Shown here: in pieces, positions 1-8,871 of the stretch
How positions within the stretch are numbered: the stretch's first letter is position 1
Layout of the letters: every line of letters starts with the position of its first letter
Assembly (NCBI RefSeq): GCF_003663825.1
Contig: NZ_RCCC01000001.1
Location: forward strand, 2,240,501-2,304,500
DNA: 64,000 bases
Source of the DNA: Acidovorax sp. 106
GTDB lineage: Bacteria; Pseudomonadota; Gammaproteobacteria; Burkholderiales; Burkholderiaceae_C
Direction: 5' to 3'
Position numbers and translations under genes: made by a program
Notes under the pieces: model-generated
What the model was told of the DNA's origin: nothing
Seen by the model: only the letters and a program-made list of their open reading frames with translations
The model's database searches: none

Positions 1-1257
1 AGCCTGGCCAATGGCCAGACACCCACCACCGTCACGCCGCGCGTGGGGGCAGAAAATGCCATCACGCTCATGGCGGTGCCGGTCAAGATCGGGTCCACCA
101 CGGTCGATATGCCCACTGGTATGGCCGCCTATTTCCAGCCCAAGGTGCCCGTAGGCAAGGTGACGGAGCAAATCCACGCGACCTTTACTTCCACCGCAGT
201 GCCTACCTTCCCGGCGAATGAGTCCGAGTGGTCCACCGCCATGGGCAAGATCCTGGGTGAGATGGCGGCCTTGCGCACCAGCGAGAGCGGCAGCAGCCGC
301 ACGTACTACTACGGCTTTCTGCCCAAAGTCACTTACGGCCAAGTGGGGCTGGGCTATGTGCCTGGCAATGCCGCAGTGGGGGTGGGCAAGTTTGCCAACA
401 ACAACATGGGCGTGGCGCTGGACACCATGGTCCATGAACTGGGCCACAACCTGAGCCTGAGTCACGCCCCCTGCGGCGTGACCAATGGCGACCCGCAGTA
501 CCCCTACGCAGGCGGCACCCTGGGCGGCAGCGGCCGCTACATCTGGGGCTACAACCTCAGTACGGCAACGTTCATTGACGCCACCGACACCAGCAAGCAC
601 GACGCCATGAGCTACTGTGGCGGCAGCAGCTTCTCGGACTACAGCTACCGCAAGATGCAAAAGCACCTGACCCCTGCGGACGCCCTGTATGTCACCGAGA
701 CCAAGGCGGCCGAGTTGCCGCAGGAGCTGCTGCTCATCAGCGGCCAGCTCGATGCCTCTGGCGTCAAGGTCAACCCGCTCAAGGCCTTCCAGGGCCTGCT
801 GCAAGCGCCCGCGCCCGGCCCTTACACCCTGCGCATCACCACCACCACGGGCACAGTGCAATACCCGTTTGCCACCGACACGCTGGATCACCGCTCCGAT
901 CTGGCCTTGTTCAGCTTCTCGGTGCCCAACCCGGGGCAGGTGCTGTCTGTGTCCATCCTGCGCGGCGACCAGGTGCTGTACAGCAGCCAGGCCGTGGCCA
1001 AGAACGGCATCTACACCAAAGCCAGCGCGCCGCAGATGTCTGCCGTGGAGCAGGGCGGTGTGCTGACGGTGCAGTGGGATGCGCAGACCTACCCGTACCT
1101 CATGGTCACCCATGTGGGCGACAAGCGCTCTACCCTCATCGTGGACGCCAAGGGCGGCAAATTGCAATTGCCCATCCAGGGAGTGCCCGCCGGGGGGCGC
1201 TATGAGCTGAGCTTCTCGGATGGTCTGAACGCCATGCGCATCGAGCAAAAGCGCTGA
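1..1257 (+). CDS. Zinc metalloprotease (metzincin/M66-like), 5' end missing
   Basis: The frame is open from the first base, so the N terminus lies outside the window; the first internal start would be GTG at 43. About 420 residues are visible. A zinc site HELGHNLSLSH is encoded at 433-465, followed by the Met-turn-like HDAMSYC around 600-615, an arrangement typical of metzincin peptidases. The APCG-rich stretch and RYIWGYN after the zinc site resemble the M66 (StcE-like) group. The glycine normally at position 8 of HExxHxxGxxH is serine here. The C-terminal 200 residues look like beta-sandwich domains. It is probably secreted, but the signal peptide would be off the window. A hairpin terminator follows directly. 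Confidence 0.75.
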   Translation, partial: SLANGQTPTTVTPRVGAENAITLMAVPVKIGSTTVDMPTGMAAYFQPKVPVGKVTEQIHATFTSTAVPTFPANESEWSTAMGKILGEMAALRTSESGSSRTYYYGFLPKVTYGQVGLGYVPGNAAVGVGKFANNNMGVALDTMVHELGHNLSLSHAPCGVTNGDPQYPYAGGTLGGSGRYIWGYNLSTATFIDATDTSKHDAMSYCGGSSFSDYSYRKMQKHLTPADALYVTETKAAELPQELLLISGQLDASGVKVNPLKAFQGLLQAPAPGPYTLRITTTTGTVQYPFATDTLDHRSDLALFSFSVPNPGQVLSVSILRGDQVLYSSQAVAKNGIYTKASAPQMSAVEQGGVLTVQWDAQTYPYLMVTHVGDKRSTLIVDAKGGKLQLPIQGVPAGGRYELSFSDGLNAMRIEQKR

Positions 1258-1286
1258 CGCAGCCAGACCGCGACGGCATTCCACCC

Positions 1287-1311
1287 AGGGGGCTTTTACG
1301 CCCCCTTTTTT
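1287..1311 (+). terminator. Rho-independent terminator of the metalloprotease gene
   Basis: GGGGGC (1288-1293) pairs with GCCCCC (1300-1305) across a 6-nt loop and is followed by six T. It lies 30 bp after the stop codon. Confidence 0.8.
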
Positions 1312-1488
1312 GGGGCCGAAAGCGCCCGCCTCGGCGGACGCCCTGCGCATAGGCAGCACGCCAGGCAGGGTTGTCGCCAAGGTGGCGTGCCGCCGCTGCG
1401 CCGCAGCGTTAACCTTCGTGGCTGCAAACAAGCAGGCGCCGCAGGTTTGTCTCTGCAGGCTCGCCTCCCCACACCAAGGAACCCACGC

Positions 1489-2652
1489 ATGCTCAACTTC
1501 GACTTCCACAACCCCACCCGCATCGCCTTTGGCCAGGGCCGCATTGCCGACCTGGACAAACTGGTGCCCGCTGCCGCCAAGGTGCTGATCCTGGTGGGTG
1601 GTGCCAGTGCCGAGAAGACCGGCACCCTGGCCGAGGTGCGCACTGCGCTGGGCGGCCGTCAGCACGCCACTTTCACCGGCATCGAGCCCAACCCCAGCTA
1701 CGAAACATCGATGAACGCCGTGGCGCAGATCCGCGAAGGCGGGTTTGACTTCTTGCTGGCCGTGGGTGGCGGCTCGGTCATCGATGCCACCAAGTTCATC
1801 GCTGCGGCGGTGCTGTTCGAGGGCGGCGACCCCTGGGCGATTCTGGAAAAGTTTGGCCGCAACGTGCAGCGCGCGCTGCCGTTTGGTGCTGTGCTCACCC
1901 TGCCCGCTACGGGCTCGGAGATGAACAACGGCAGCGTCATCACCCACCGCGCCAAGGGCGCCAAGCTGCCCTTCAGCAGCGAGCACACTTACCCCGTCTT
2001 CTCGGTGCTGGACCCCACCAAGACCTACACCCTGCCACCCCAGCAACTGGCCAATGGCGTGGTCGACGCCTTTGTGCACACGGTGGAGCAGTACCTGACC
2101 TACCCCGTGAACGCCCCCGTGCAAGACCGCTTTGCCGAAGGCATCCTGCACACGCTGATCGAGGTGGGGCCGCGCCTGCTCACCGCCCCCGAGCCCGTGT
2201 ACGACGACCGCGCCAACCTGATGTGGGCCGCCACCATGGCCCTCAACGGCCTGATCGGCGCGGGCGTGCCGCAAGACTGGGCCACGCACATGATCGGCCA
2301 CGAGCTGACGGCGCTGCACGGCATTGACCACGCCCGCACCCTCGCCATCGTGCTGCCTGCACTCTTGAACGAACGCCGTGGCCCGAAGCGCGCCAAGCTG
2401 TTGCAGTACGCAGAGCGCGTGTGGGGCCTCACCACCGGCAGCGAAGACGAGCGCATCACCGCTGCCATCGAGCGCACCCGTGATTTCTTCGAAAGCATGG
2501 GCATCCGCACCCGCCTGTCGGGCTACGGCCTGGGGGCGGAAGTGATCGAGAAAGTGATTGCCCAGCTCGAAGCCCACGGCATGGTCAAGCTGGGCGAGCA
2601 GCGCGAGATCACGCCTGCGGTGAGCCGCCGGATTCTGGAGGCTGCGCTGTAA
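1489..2652 (+). CDS. yqhD: NADPH-dependent aldehyde reductase / iron-type alcohol dehydrogenase YqhD
   Basis: This 387-residue protein has the same length as E. coli YqhD and is recognisably similar throughout (NPTRIAFGQG near the N terminus, VGGGSVIDATKF nucleotide-binding loop, LPATGSE, GVVDAFVHTVEQY). The group III metal ligands are visible as Asp and His in VVDAFVH, His in GHELTALHG and His in IDHAR. YqhD reduces short aldehydes with NADPH in the cytoplasm and protects against aldehyde stress. The ATG at 1489 is chosen over an upstream in-frame start because AAGGA lies 9 bp before it and the E. coli N terminus aligns there. The gene is monocistronic and ends at a strong palindromic hairpin shared with the convergent gene. 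Confidence 0.93.
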   Translation: MLNFDFHNPTRIAFGQGRIADLDKLVPAAAKVLILVGGASAEKTGTLAEVRTALGGRQHATFTGIEPNPSYETSMNAVAQIREGGFDFLLAVGGGSVIDATKFIAAAVLFEGGDPWAILEKFGRNVQRALPFGAVLTLPATGSEMNNGSVITHRAKGAKLPFSSEHTYPVFSVLDPTKTYTLPPQQLANGVVDAFVHTVEQYLTYPVNAPVQDRFAEGILHTLIEVGPRLLTAPEPVYDDRANLMWAATMALNGLIGAGVPQDWATHMIGHELTALHGIDHARTLAIVLPALLNERRGPKRAKLLQYAERVWGLTTGSEDERITAAIERTRDFFESMGIRTRLSGYGLGAEVIEKVIAQLEAHGMVKLGEQREITPAVSRRILEAAL

Positions 2653-2679
2653 GCGCATTCACTGCGGTTTGTAAGTAAA

Positions 2680-2720
2680 AATAGCCTCCAGCGCTCAATA
2701 TATAAGCGCTGGAGGCTATT
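2680..2720. repeat. Palindromic intergenic repeat, copy 1; bidirectional terminator
   Basis: AATAGCCTCCAGCGCT (2680-2695) is a perfect 16-bp inverted match to 2705-2720, with a 9-nt AT-rich loop and T-rich sequence after it. It belongs to the AGCGCT/AGCTAT palindrome family found at seven places in this window and sits between two convergent genes, so it probably also terminates both transcripts. Confidence 0.85.
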
Positions 2721-2746
2721 GTTTTTGTAGCGAATAAACGCTTGTG

Positions 2747-4828
2747 TCAGGAGGTTGCCGTGCCTGCGGCCTCTACCTCCACCAAGCAGTCATAAAACGT
2801 GGGCGCGCGGCCCAGGTCGGTCAGGGCCTGGCTGGTCAGCTCGTTCACGTTGGTGCCGTTCAGCCCCAGCTTGCGCCACCAGATGCCCAGGCCGTTGACC
2901 ACGCCCGGGCGGGCGCGGGTGGACACTTCGGCGTGGCATTGGTAACTGCCCCGGTCGTTGAATACGCGCACGGTGCTGCCGTCGGCAATGCCCCGCGCGG
3001 CGGCGTCGTCGGGGTGCATTTCCAGCAGCGGGCGGCCTTCGATGGTGCGCAGGCTTTTGACGTTGACGAAAGTGGAGTTGAGGAAGTTGCGCGCAGGCGG
3101 CGAGATCATGGCCAGCGGGTAGCGGGCGCTGGTGCCCGCCAACTCGTGGTTGGGCAGGTGGTCGGGCAGACCGTCCAGCCCCTGCGCAGCCAGCCGGGCG
3201 CTGAAGAATTCGCATTGGCCAGAGGGTGTGGGAAAGCCGCCCTCGGCAAACGGGGCGTCTGGCCCCGCCAGGGTGGCAAAGCCCTGCGATTCCAGCAGCG
3301 CGTAGTCCAGCGCATTGCCAAAGGCTTGGCGGCACAGGGCCTCGTCGCTGTCGGCAAAGCAGGGGTCGGTCAGGCCCATGCGGGCAGCCAGGTCACGGAA
3401 GATCTGCGCGTTGCTGCGCGCCTCGCCCACCGGGGCGATGGCGGGGCGGTTGAGCATCACATCGGTGTGGCCGTAGGCCAGGTGCACATCCCAGTGCTCA
3501 AGCTGCGTGGTGGCGGGCAGGATGTAGTCGGCGTAGTCGGCCGTGTCGGTGTGAAAGTGCTCTAGCACCACGGTGAACAGGTCTTCGCGCGCAAATCCCT
3601 GCACCACTTTGCCCGACTCGGGTGCCACGGCCACGGGGTTGCTGTTGTAGACGACCACGGCTTCGACTTGGGGGCCGAAGGGGGGCGAGGCCTCGCGCAG
3701 CAGGTCGTCGCCAATGGTGGACATGTTGATGGTGCGCGGCGTGCGCCCGGTCAGCAGGTCCGGCCGGTGTAACGCCGCCCGCTGCACCGGAAACTGCCCT
3801 GAGCTGGACAGCAACATGCCGCCCGCACGGTGCCGCCACGCGCCGACAAGCGCTGGCAGGCACGCCACAGCGCGCACCGCATTGCCGCCGCCGCGCACGC
3901 GCTGCATGCCGTAGTTCAGGCGGATGGCGGCGGGCGCTGTGGTGCCGTAGTCCTTGGCGAGCTGGCGGATTTGCTCGGCTGGGATACCGCAGACTTCGGC
4001 CGCACGCTCTGGCGGCCATTGCAGTGCGCGCTCGCGCAGCTGGTCCCAGCCCAGCGTGTGTTGGGCGATGTAGTCGTGGTCCAGCCAGTCGTTGGCAATC
4101 AGCTCGTGCATCAGCGCCAGCGCCAGCGCCGCGTCGGTGCCGGGGCGCAGGGCGATGTGCTCGTGGCACTTGTCGGCGGTTTCGCTCTTGCGCGGGTCAA
4201 TGCACACCAGCTTGGCGCCGTTGCGCTTGGCCTGCTGGGCGTAGCGCCAGAAGTGCAGGTTGCTGCCAATCGAGTTGCTGCCCCAGATGAGGATGAGCTT
4301 GGATTCGGCAAAGAACTCCACCTTCATGCCCACCTTGCCGCCCAGCGTTTGCACCAGCCCTTCGCCGCCCGCCGATGCGCAGATGGTGCGGTCCAGCAGC
4401 GAGGCGCCCAGGTGGTGGAAGAAGCGGCGGTCCATGCTCTCGCCCTGCACCAAACCCATCGTGCCTGCGTAGCTGTAGGGCAGGATGGCCTCGGGCGCGC
4501 GCGCGGCAATGGTGGACAGGCGCTGGGCAATGTCAGCCAGTGCCTCGTCCCAGGTCACGGGCGTGAATTGGCCGCTCCCCTTGGGGCCGCTGCGCTTGAG
4601 CGGCGTGAGGATGCGCTCCGGGTGGTAAGTGCGTTCGGTGTACTTGCTCACCTTGGCGCACAGCACGCCATCGGTGTGCGGGTGATCGGGGTTGCCTTGC
4701 ACGCGGGTGGCCACGCCGTTGTCCACCGTGGTGATCAGGCCACAGGTGTCGGGGCAGTCGTGCGGGCAGGCGCCACGAATGCTCAATACCGACGATGGTG
4801 TGGGGTTTACGCTAATAGATGCGGACAT
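2747..4828 (-). CDS. Molybdopterin-dependent oxidoreductase (DMSO reductase superfamily)
   Basis: This 693-residue catalytic subunit starts with an iron-sulfur motif, CPHDCPDTC followed by a fourth Cys in GVLCAK, giving C-x3-C-x3-C-x27-C for one [4Fe-4S] cluster. The Molybdopterin domain (about residues 60-470, including LILIWGSNS and PRKSETAD) and the C-terminal molydop-binding domain (from about 580, FLNSTFVNV and MHPDDAAARGI) follow. The molybdenum ligand is probably within RTICASAGGEG but I cannot fix it. There is no Tat signal, so it is likely cytoplasmic. No electron-transfer subunit is adjacent, and the substrate is unknown; formate- or thiosulfate-type annotations would be guesses. 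Confidence 0.88.
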   Translation of the reverse strand: MSASISVNPTPSSVLSIRGACPHDCPDTCGLITTVDNGVATRVQGNPDHPHTDGVLCAKVSKYTERTYHPERILTPLKRSGPKGSGQFTPVTWDEALADIAQRLSTIAARAPEAILPYSYAGTMGLVQGESMDRRFFHHLGASLLDRTICASAGGEGLVQTLGGKVGMKVEFFAESKLILIWGSNSIGSNLHFWRYAQQAKRNGAKLVCIDPRKSETADKCHEHIALRPGTDAALALALMHELIANDWLDHDYIAQHTLGWDQLRERALQWPPERAAEVCGIPAEQIRQLAKDYGTTAPAAIRLNYGMQRVRGGGNAVRAVACLPALVGAWRHRAGGMLLSSSGQFPVQRAALHRPDLLTGRTPRTINMSTIGDDLLREASPPFGPQVEAVVVYNSNPVAVAPESGKVVQGFAREDLFTVVLEHFHTDTADYADYILPATTQLEHWDVHLAYGHTDVMLNRPAIAPVGEARSNAQIFRDLAARMGLTDPCFADSDEALCRQAFGNALDYALLESQGFATLAGPDAPFAEGGFPTPSGQCEFFSARLAAQGLDGLPDHLPNHELAGTSARYPLAMISPPARNFLNSTFVNVKSLRTIEGRPLLEMHPDDAAARGIADGSTVRVFNDRGSYQCHAEVSTRARPGVVNGLGIWWRKLGLNGTNVNELTSQALTDLGRAPTFYDCLVEVEAAGTATS

Positions 4829-4962
4829 TTTTTCGTGGTCACCTGAGAATTCGAATGTAATGAATTGTGTTCCGATGCATGAGGGGCTGATCCGCGTCGT
4901 GGGCGCAGGCCCGTGCAGCGGTTATACGTTCCCCACCAACCAAAACCAACCTCGAACCTACT

Positions 4963-6111
4963 ATGAAGCCATTTGTTTTAAATCGCAGGCAATTTTCCGT
5001 GGGTGTGGGCGCTGCTGCCGTGGGTGGTTTTGGACTGGCCCGTGCGCAGAGCGAGGGGCGCATCGTGTTGGGGCAATCGGCCCCGTTCTCCGGCCCCGCA
5101 GCGCAATTGGGCATCCAGTTCAACCAGGGCGCCAAGCTGTTTTTTGACCAGCTTAACGCCGCTGGAGGCGTCGGCAAGCGCACGGTGGAAATCCGCACCC
5201 TGGACGATGGCTATGAGCCCGATCGCTGCGCTGAAAACACCCGCAAGCTGATCGCCGACGACGTATTTGCCCTGTTTGGCTATGTGGGCACGCCCACCAG
5301 CATGGCGGCGCTGCCCTTGTTCACCCAGGCCAAGCTGCCGTTCTTTGCGCCGTTCACGGGGGCTGAATCGCTGCGCCAGCCGTTCAACCGCCTCGTGTTC
5401 CACGTGCGGGCTTCGTATTACGACGAAACTGCGCTCATCGTGCGCCAGCTGGTCAACCTGGGGCTCAAGAAGATTGCAGTCTTCCACCAAAACGATGCCT
5501 ATGGCAAAGCCGGGCTGGATGGCGTGAACAAGGCGCTGACCGAGCAAAAGCTGGCCCTGGTGGCCGCTGCCACGGTGGAACGTAATTCGGTCGATGTTGC
5601 CGCAGCCGTGGAAAAACTGGTGGCTGCCAAGCCCGATGCCGTGGTCCAAATCGCAGCCTATGGTGCCAGCGCCGCCTTTGTGCGTGCAGCGCGCAAGGCC
5701 GGTTTTGGCGGCACGTTCTATAACGTGTCGTTTGTGGGCACGCAGGCCCTGGCCGATGAGCTGGGCAAAGACGGTGCCGGGGTCGTGGTGTCGCAGGTCG
5801 TGCCCTCGCCTTACCAGCCCTCGCGCCAGATCACGCGCGAGTTTCTGGAGGCCATCAAAAAAGGCAGCGACAAGGTGCAGGCCAACTATTCCAGCATGGA
5901 GGGCTTTGTGGCGGCGCGCATCTTCACCGAGGGGCTGCGCCAGGCCCAGGGCAGCGGCAAGATCACCCGCGACAGCCTGATTTCCGGCCTGGAGGGCCTC
6001 GGCACCCAGGTCATCTCGGGCTACCCGGTGTCGTTTGGCCCCAACGACCACTCCGCGTCGCATTTTGTGGAGATGTCCATGCTCACCGGGGATGGTCGGG
6101 TGCGAACCTGA
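4963..6111 (+). CDS. Branched-chain amino acid-type ABC transporter substrate-binding protein
   Basis: This 382-residue periplasmic protein belongs to the LivK-like type 1 fold (Peripla_BP_6). It has an RRQF-containing, twin-arginine-like N terminus with a hydrophobic alanine-rich core ending near ARAQ. The start of the mature domain (IVLGQSAPFSGPAAQLG) and IAVFHQNDAYGKAGLDG are typical of the family. It stands alone, without permease or ATPase genes, so it must use a transporter encoded elsewhere or act as a sensor partner. It diverges from the molybdopterin oxidoreductase gene and converges on argE. The ligand is unknown; amides, amino acids and aromatic acids are all known for this fold. 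Confidence 0.9.
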   Translation: MKPFVLNRRQFSVGVGAAAVGGFGLARAQSEGRIVLGQSAPFSGPAAQLGIQFNQGAKLFFDQLNAAGGVGKRTVEIRTLDDGYEPDRCAENTRKLIADDVFALFGYVGTPTSMAALPLFTQAKLPFFAPFTGAESLRQPFNRLVFHVRASYYDETALIVRQLVNLGLKKIAVFHQNDAYGKAGLDGVNKALTEQKLALVAAATVERNSVDVAAAVEKLVAAKPDAVVQIAAYGASAAFVRAARKAGFGGTFYNVSFVGTQALADELGKDGAGVVVSQVVPSPYQPSRQITREFLEAIKKGSDKVQANYSSMEGFVAARIFTEGLRQAQGSGKITRDSLISGLEGLGTQVISGYPVSFGPNDHSASHFVEMSMLTGDGRVRT

Positions 6112-6134
6112 ACCTGCGGATTCAACCCGCGAAG

Positions 6135-6168
6135 AAAATAGCCCGGCGCGCAAGCCCCGGGCTATTTT
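6135..6168. terminator. Bidirectional terminator between binding-protein gene and argE
   Basis: AAAATAGCCCGG (6135-6146) pairs perfectly with CCGGGCTATTTT (6157-6168). T or A runs flank both arms, so it can serve both convergent genes. Confidence 0.82.
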
Positions 6169-6194
6169 GTGGGCTGTAGGTGGGGGTGGTCGGT

Positions 6195-7352
6195 TCAGTC
6201 CAAAGACGTGGTCTGGGCCAGCCCCTGCAAAAACGCCTCGCAGCGTGCCAACTGCTCCAGGCTCACAAACTCGTCGGGCTGGTGGGCCTGCTGGATGCTG
6301 CCGGGGCCGCACACCACGGTGGGGATGCCCGCGTTTTTGAACAGCCCGGCTTCGGTGCCAAATGCCACCAGCGTGGTGCTGCGCTCACCACTGAGCTGCT
6401 GGGCCAGGCGGGTGACGGGATCGTCCTTGCTGCCCAGAAAGCTGGGGATTTCGCAAATGGTTTCAAAGCCGAAGCCTGCGTCGGGGGCGACTTTTTTCAT
6501 CGCGGGCTCCAGCGACTTGGCATAGGCCAGCACCTCGGCCTGCATTTGCGCCGCGTTGGCGGTGGGCAGGTCGCGAAATTCGTAGCGGAACTCGGCGTCG
6601 CGTGGCACCACGTTGTCGGCAATGCCGCCGTGGAACTGGCCCACGCTGGCGGTAGAAAAGGGCACATCAAAGCCCTCGAAGCGGGGCTCGTGCTGCTCAA
6701 ACCCCTCGGCCATGTCGCGCACGCGGCCCACCACGCGGGCGGCCATTTCAATGGCGTTGACGGAGCTTGGGGTCAGCGACGAGTGCGCTTCCTTGCCGCG
6801 CACGCAGCACTTGTAGCGGTACACCCCCTTGTGCGCAATGGCAGGCACCATGAGCGTGGGCTCACCCACAATGCAGGCCAGGGGCTTGATGTTCGCGTCG
6901 CGCAAGTCGGCAATCAGCTCTTTGACGCCAAAGCAACCCACCTCCTCGTCGTAGCTGAACGCAAAGTGCACCGCGAAGGGGGCCTTGCTGTTCAAGAAGT
7001 CCTCTGCATGTGCCAGCGCCAGGGCAATGAAGGCTTTCATGTCGGCACTGCCGCGGCCGTAGAGCTTGCCGTCCTGCACCAGTGCACTCAAGGGATCCAT
7101 GCTCCAGTGCTGCCCCGTCCAGGGCACGGTGTCGGTGTGGCCCGACAGGATGATGCCGCTGGGCCTCCCCTCACCCAGCGTGGCAAATAAATTCGCCTTG
7201 GTCCTGTCGGCGTTGTAGGTAAGGCGGCTTGCCACCCCCAGCCGGGCCAAGGTGTCTCGCACAAAGTGGATCAGCTCCAGGTTGGAGTTGTGGCTGACGG
7301 TGTTCATGCGCACCAGGGTTTGCGCAAGTTCGAGGGCTTGGGGGGAGAGCAT
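6195..7352 (-). CDS. argE: Acetylornithine deacetylase (M20 family)
   Basis: This 385-residue cytoplasmic enzyme hydrolyses N-acetyl-L-ornithine to ornithine and acetate in arginine synthesis. The two-metal M20 site is visible: GHTDTVPW (first His and Asp), GRGSADMKAF (bridging Asp) and DEEVGC (catalytic Glu and metal Glu). The C-terminal CGPGSIQQAHQPDEFV supplies the last His. Length and motifs fit the proteobacterial ArgE group rather than DapE. It is divergent from another M20 gene across about 140 bp, but the two enzymes are not close copies. A shared substrate theme of amide hydrolysis is possible and unproven. Confidence 0.88.
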   Translation of the reverse strand: MLSPQALELAQTLVRMNTVSHNSNLELIHFVRDTLARLGVASRLTYNADRTKANLFATLGEGRPSGIILSGHTDTVPWTGQHWSMDPLSALVQDGKLYGRGSADMKAFIALALAHAEDFLNSKAPFAVHFAFSYDEEVGCFGVKELIADLRDANIKPLACIVGEPTLMVPAIAHKGVYRYKCCVRGKEAHSSLTPSSVNAIEMAARVVGRVRDMAEGFEQHEPRFEGFDVPFSTASVGQFHGGIADNVVPRDAEFRYEFRDLPTANAAQMQAEVLAYAKSLEPAMKKVAPDAGFGFETICEIPSFLGSKDDPVTRLAQQLSGERSTTLVAFGTEAGLFKNAGIPTVVCGPGSIQQAHQPDEFVSLEQLARCEAFLQGLAQTTSLD

Positions 7353-7492
7353 GGGTTCTCGCTTTGAGCAGGTTGTGATGGCGGACGGGGATGACCGAAA
7401 TACCCGTCTCGCAACAGGTGGTCTGCCACAGGGGTGATGGCATGGGTGTTGCTGGCGGGCTAGACTGTGCCATCGTAAGGATACATACCATC

Positions 7493-8701
7493 ATGAACGT
7501 TATCGACTCCATCGTCACCCAGGCCGCTGGTATTGCTGCCGTGCGCCGGGATATTCATGCCCACCCCGAGCTGTGCTTTGAAGAGGTCCGCACCGCCGAT
7601 GTGGTGGCAGGCAAGCTCACCGAATGGGGCATTCCCGTGCACCGGGGGCTGGGCAAGACCGGCGTGGTGGGTATCGTGCAAGGCCGTGATGGCGGGGCCT
7701 GCGGCCATGCCATTGGCCTGCGGGCCGACATGGACGCGCTGCCCATGCAGGAGTTCAACACCTTCGCCCATGCCAGCCGGCACGCGGGCAAGATGCACGC
7801 CTGTGGCCACGACGGCCACACCGCCATGCTGCTGGCGGCCGCCCAGCACCTGGCCCAGCACCGCGATTTTGACGGCACCGTGTACCTCATCTTCCAGCCC
7901 GCAGAAGAGGGCGGTGGCGGTGCCCGCGTGATGATTGAAGACGGCCTGTTCGAGAAGTTTCCCATGCAGGCCGTGTACGGCATGCACAACTGGCCAGGCA
8001 TGCCCGCAGGCACCATGGCCGCCAGCGCCGGGCCGGTGATGGCGTCCACCAGCGAGTTCAAGATCACCGTGCGCGGCAAGGGCGGCCACGCCGCCATGCC
8101 CCACATGGGGGTGGACCCGGTGCCCATCGCCTGCCAGATGGTGCAGGCCTTCCAGACCATCATCAGCCGCAACAAGAAGCCGGTGGATGCGGGCGTGATT
8201 TCGGTCACCATGATCCACACCGGGGAGGCCACCAACGTGGTGCCCGACAGCTGCGAGATGCAAGGCACGGTGCGCACCTTCTCGTTCGAGGTGCTCGACC
8301 TCATCGAAAAGCGCATGCGCCAGGTGGCAGAGCACACCTGCGCTGCGCACGACGCGGTGTGCGACTTTGAATTTGTGCGCAACTACCCGCCCACCATCAA
8401 CACCCCAGCCGAGGCGCAGTTTGCCCGCCAGGTCATGGCCCGTATCGTGGGCGAAGCCAACGCGCTGGACCAGGAGCCCAGCATGGGCGCGGAAGACTTT
8501 GCCTACATGCTGCAGGCCAAGCCGGGGGCCTACCTCTTCATTGCCAACGGCGATGGCAGCCACCGCGAGATGGGCCACGGCGGTGGCCCCTGCACGCTGC
8601 ACAACCCCAGCTACGACTTCAATGACGACCTGATCCCCCTGGGGGCCACCTTTTGGGCGCGCCTGGCGCAGGAGTGGCTGGCCGCAGCCAAGCCGGGTTG
8701 A
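7493..8701 (+). CDS. M20 family amidohydrolase (hippurate hydrolase-like)
   Basis: This 402-residue protein is of the M20D carboxypeptidase/aminoacylase type. HAHPELCFEE near the N terminus, GLRADMDALPM, KMHACGHDGHTAM, FQPAEEGGGGA and MGAEDFAYM are the characteristic blocks carrying the metal ligands. Such enzymes remove acyl or aroyl groups from amino acids (hippurate, indole-acetyl amino acids, N-acetyl amino acids). The true substrate is unknown. ATG at 7493 is preferred because AAGGA precedes it and homologues begin at this helix; the longer reading frame upstream lacks a ribosome site. Confidence 0.88.
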   Translation: MNVIDSIVTQAAGIAAVRRDIHAHPELCFEEVRTADVVAGKLTEWGIPVHRGLGKTGVVGIVQGRDGGACGHAIGLRADMDALPMQEFNTFAHASRHAGKMHACGHDGHTAMLLAAAQHLAQHRDFDGTVYLIFQPAEEGGGGARVMIEDGLFEKFPMQAVYGMHNWPGMPAGTMAASAGPVMASTSEFKITVRGKGGHAAMPHMGVDPVPIACQMVQAFQTIISRNKKPVDAGVISVTMIHTGEATNVVPDSCEMQGTVRTFSFEVLDLIEKRMRQVAEHTCAAHDAVCDFEFVRNYPPTINTPAEAQFARQVMARIVGEANALDQEPSMGAEDFAYMLQAKPGAYLFIANGDGSHREMGHGGGPCTLHNPSYDFNDDLIPLGATFWARLAQEWLAAAKPG

Positions 8702-8871
8702 TCTGCGGGGGCTGGCGGGGCGCACCCGGTGGCAGACCGGCCTGCGCCGCGCACCCACTCCCCTTTTTCGCCTCTGTGCCTGCAAGCCCGATACACCCCT
8801 TTCACCCCTGTCATCGTCCTGGCCCACAGGGCGCGTAGCCTTCCTTTCTCACTCCTGAAAGAAACCCCTCC

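Noticed and set aside
4978..6312. A 444-codon open frame on the minus strand
   Set aside because: It is antisense to the substrate-binding protein and spans its terminator; the peptide is His/Gln/Arg-rich with no family, as expected for a high-GC shadow frame.
7460..8827. A 455-codon minus-strand open frame
   Set aside because: Antisense to the M20 amidohydrolase, no ribosome site and no recognisable domain.
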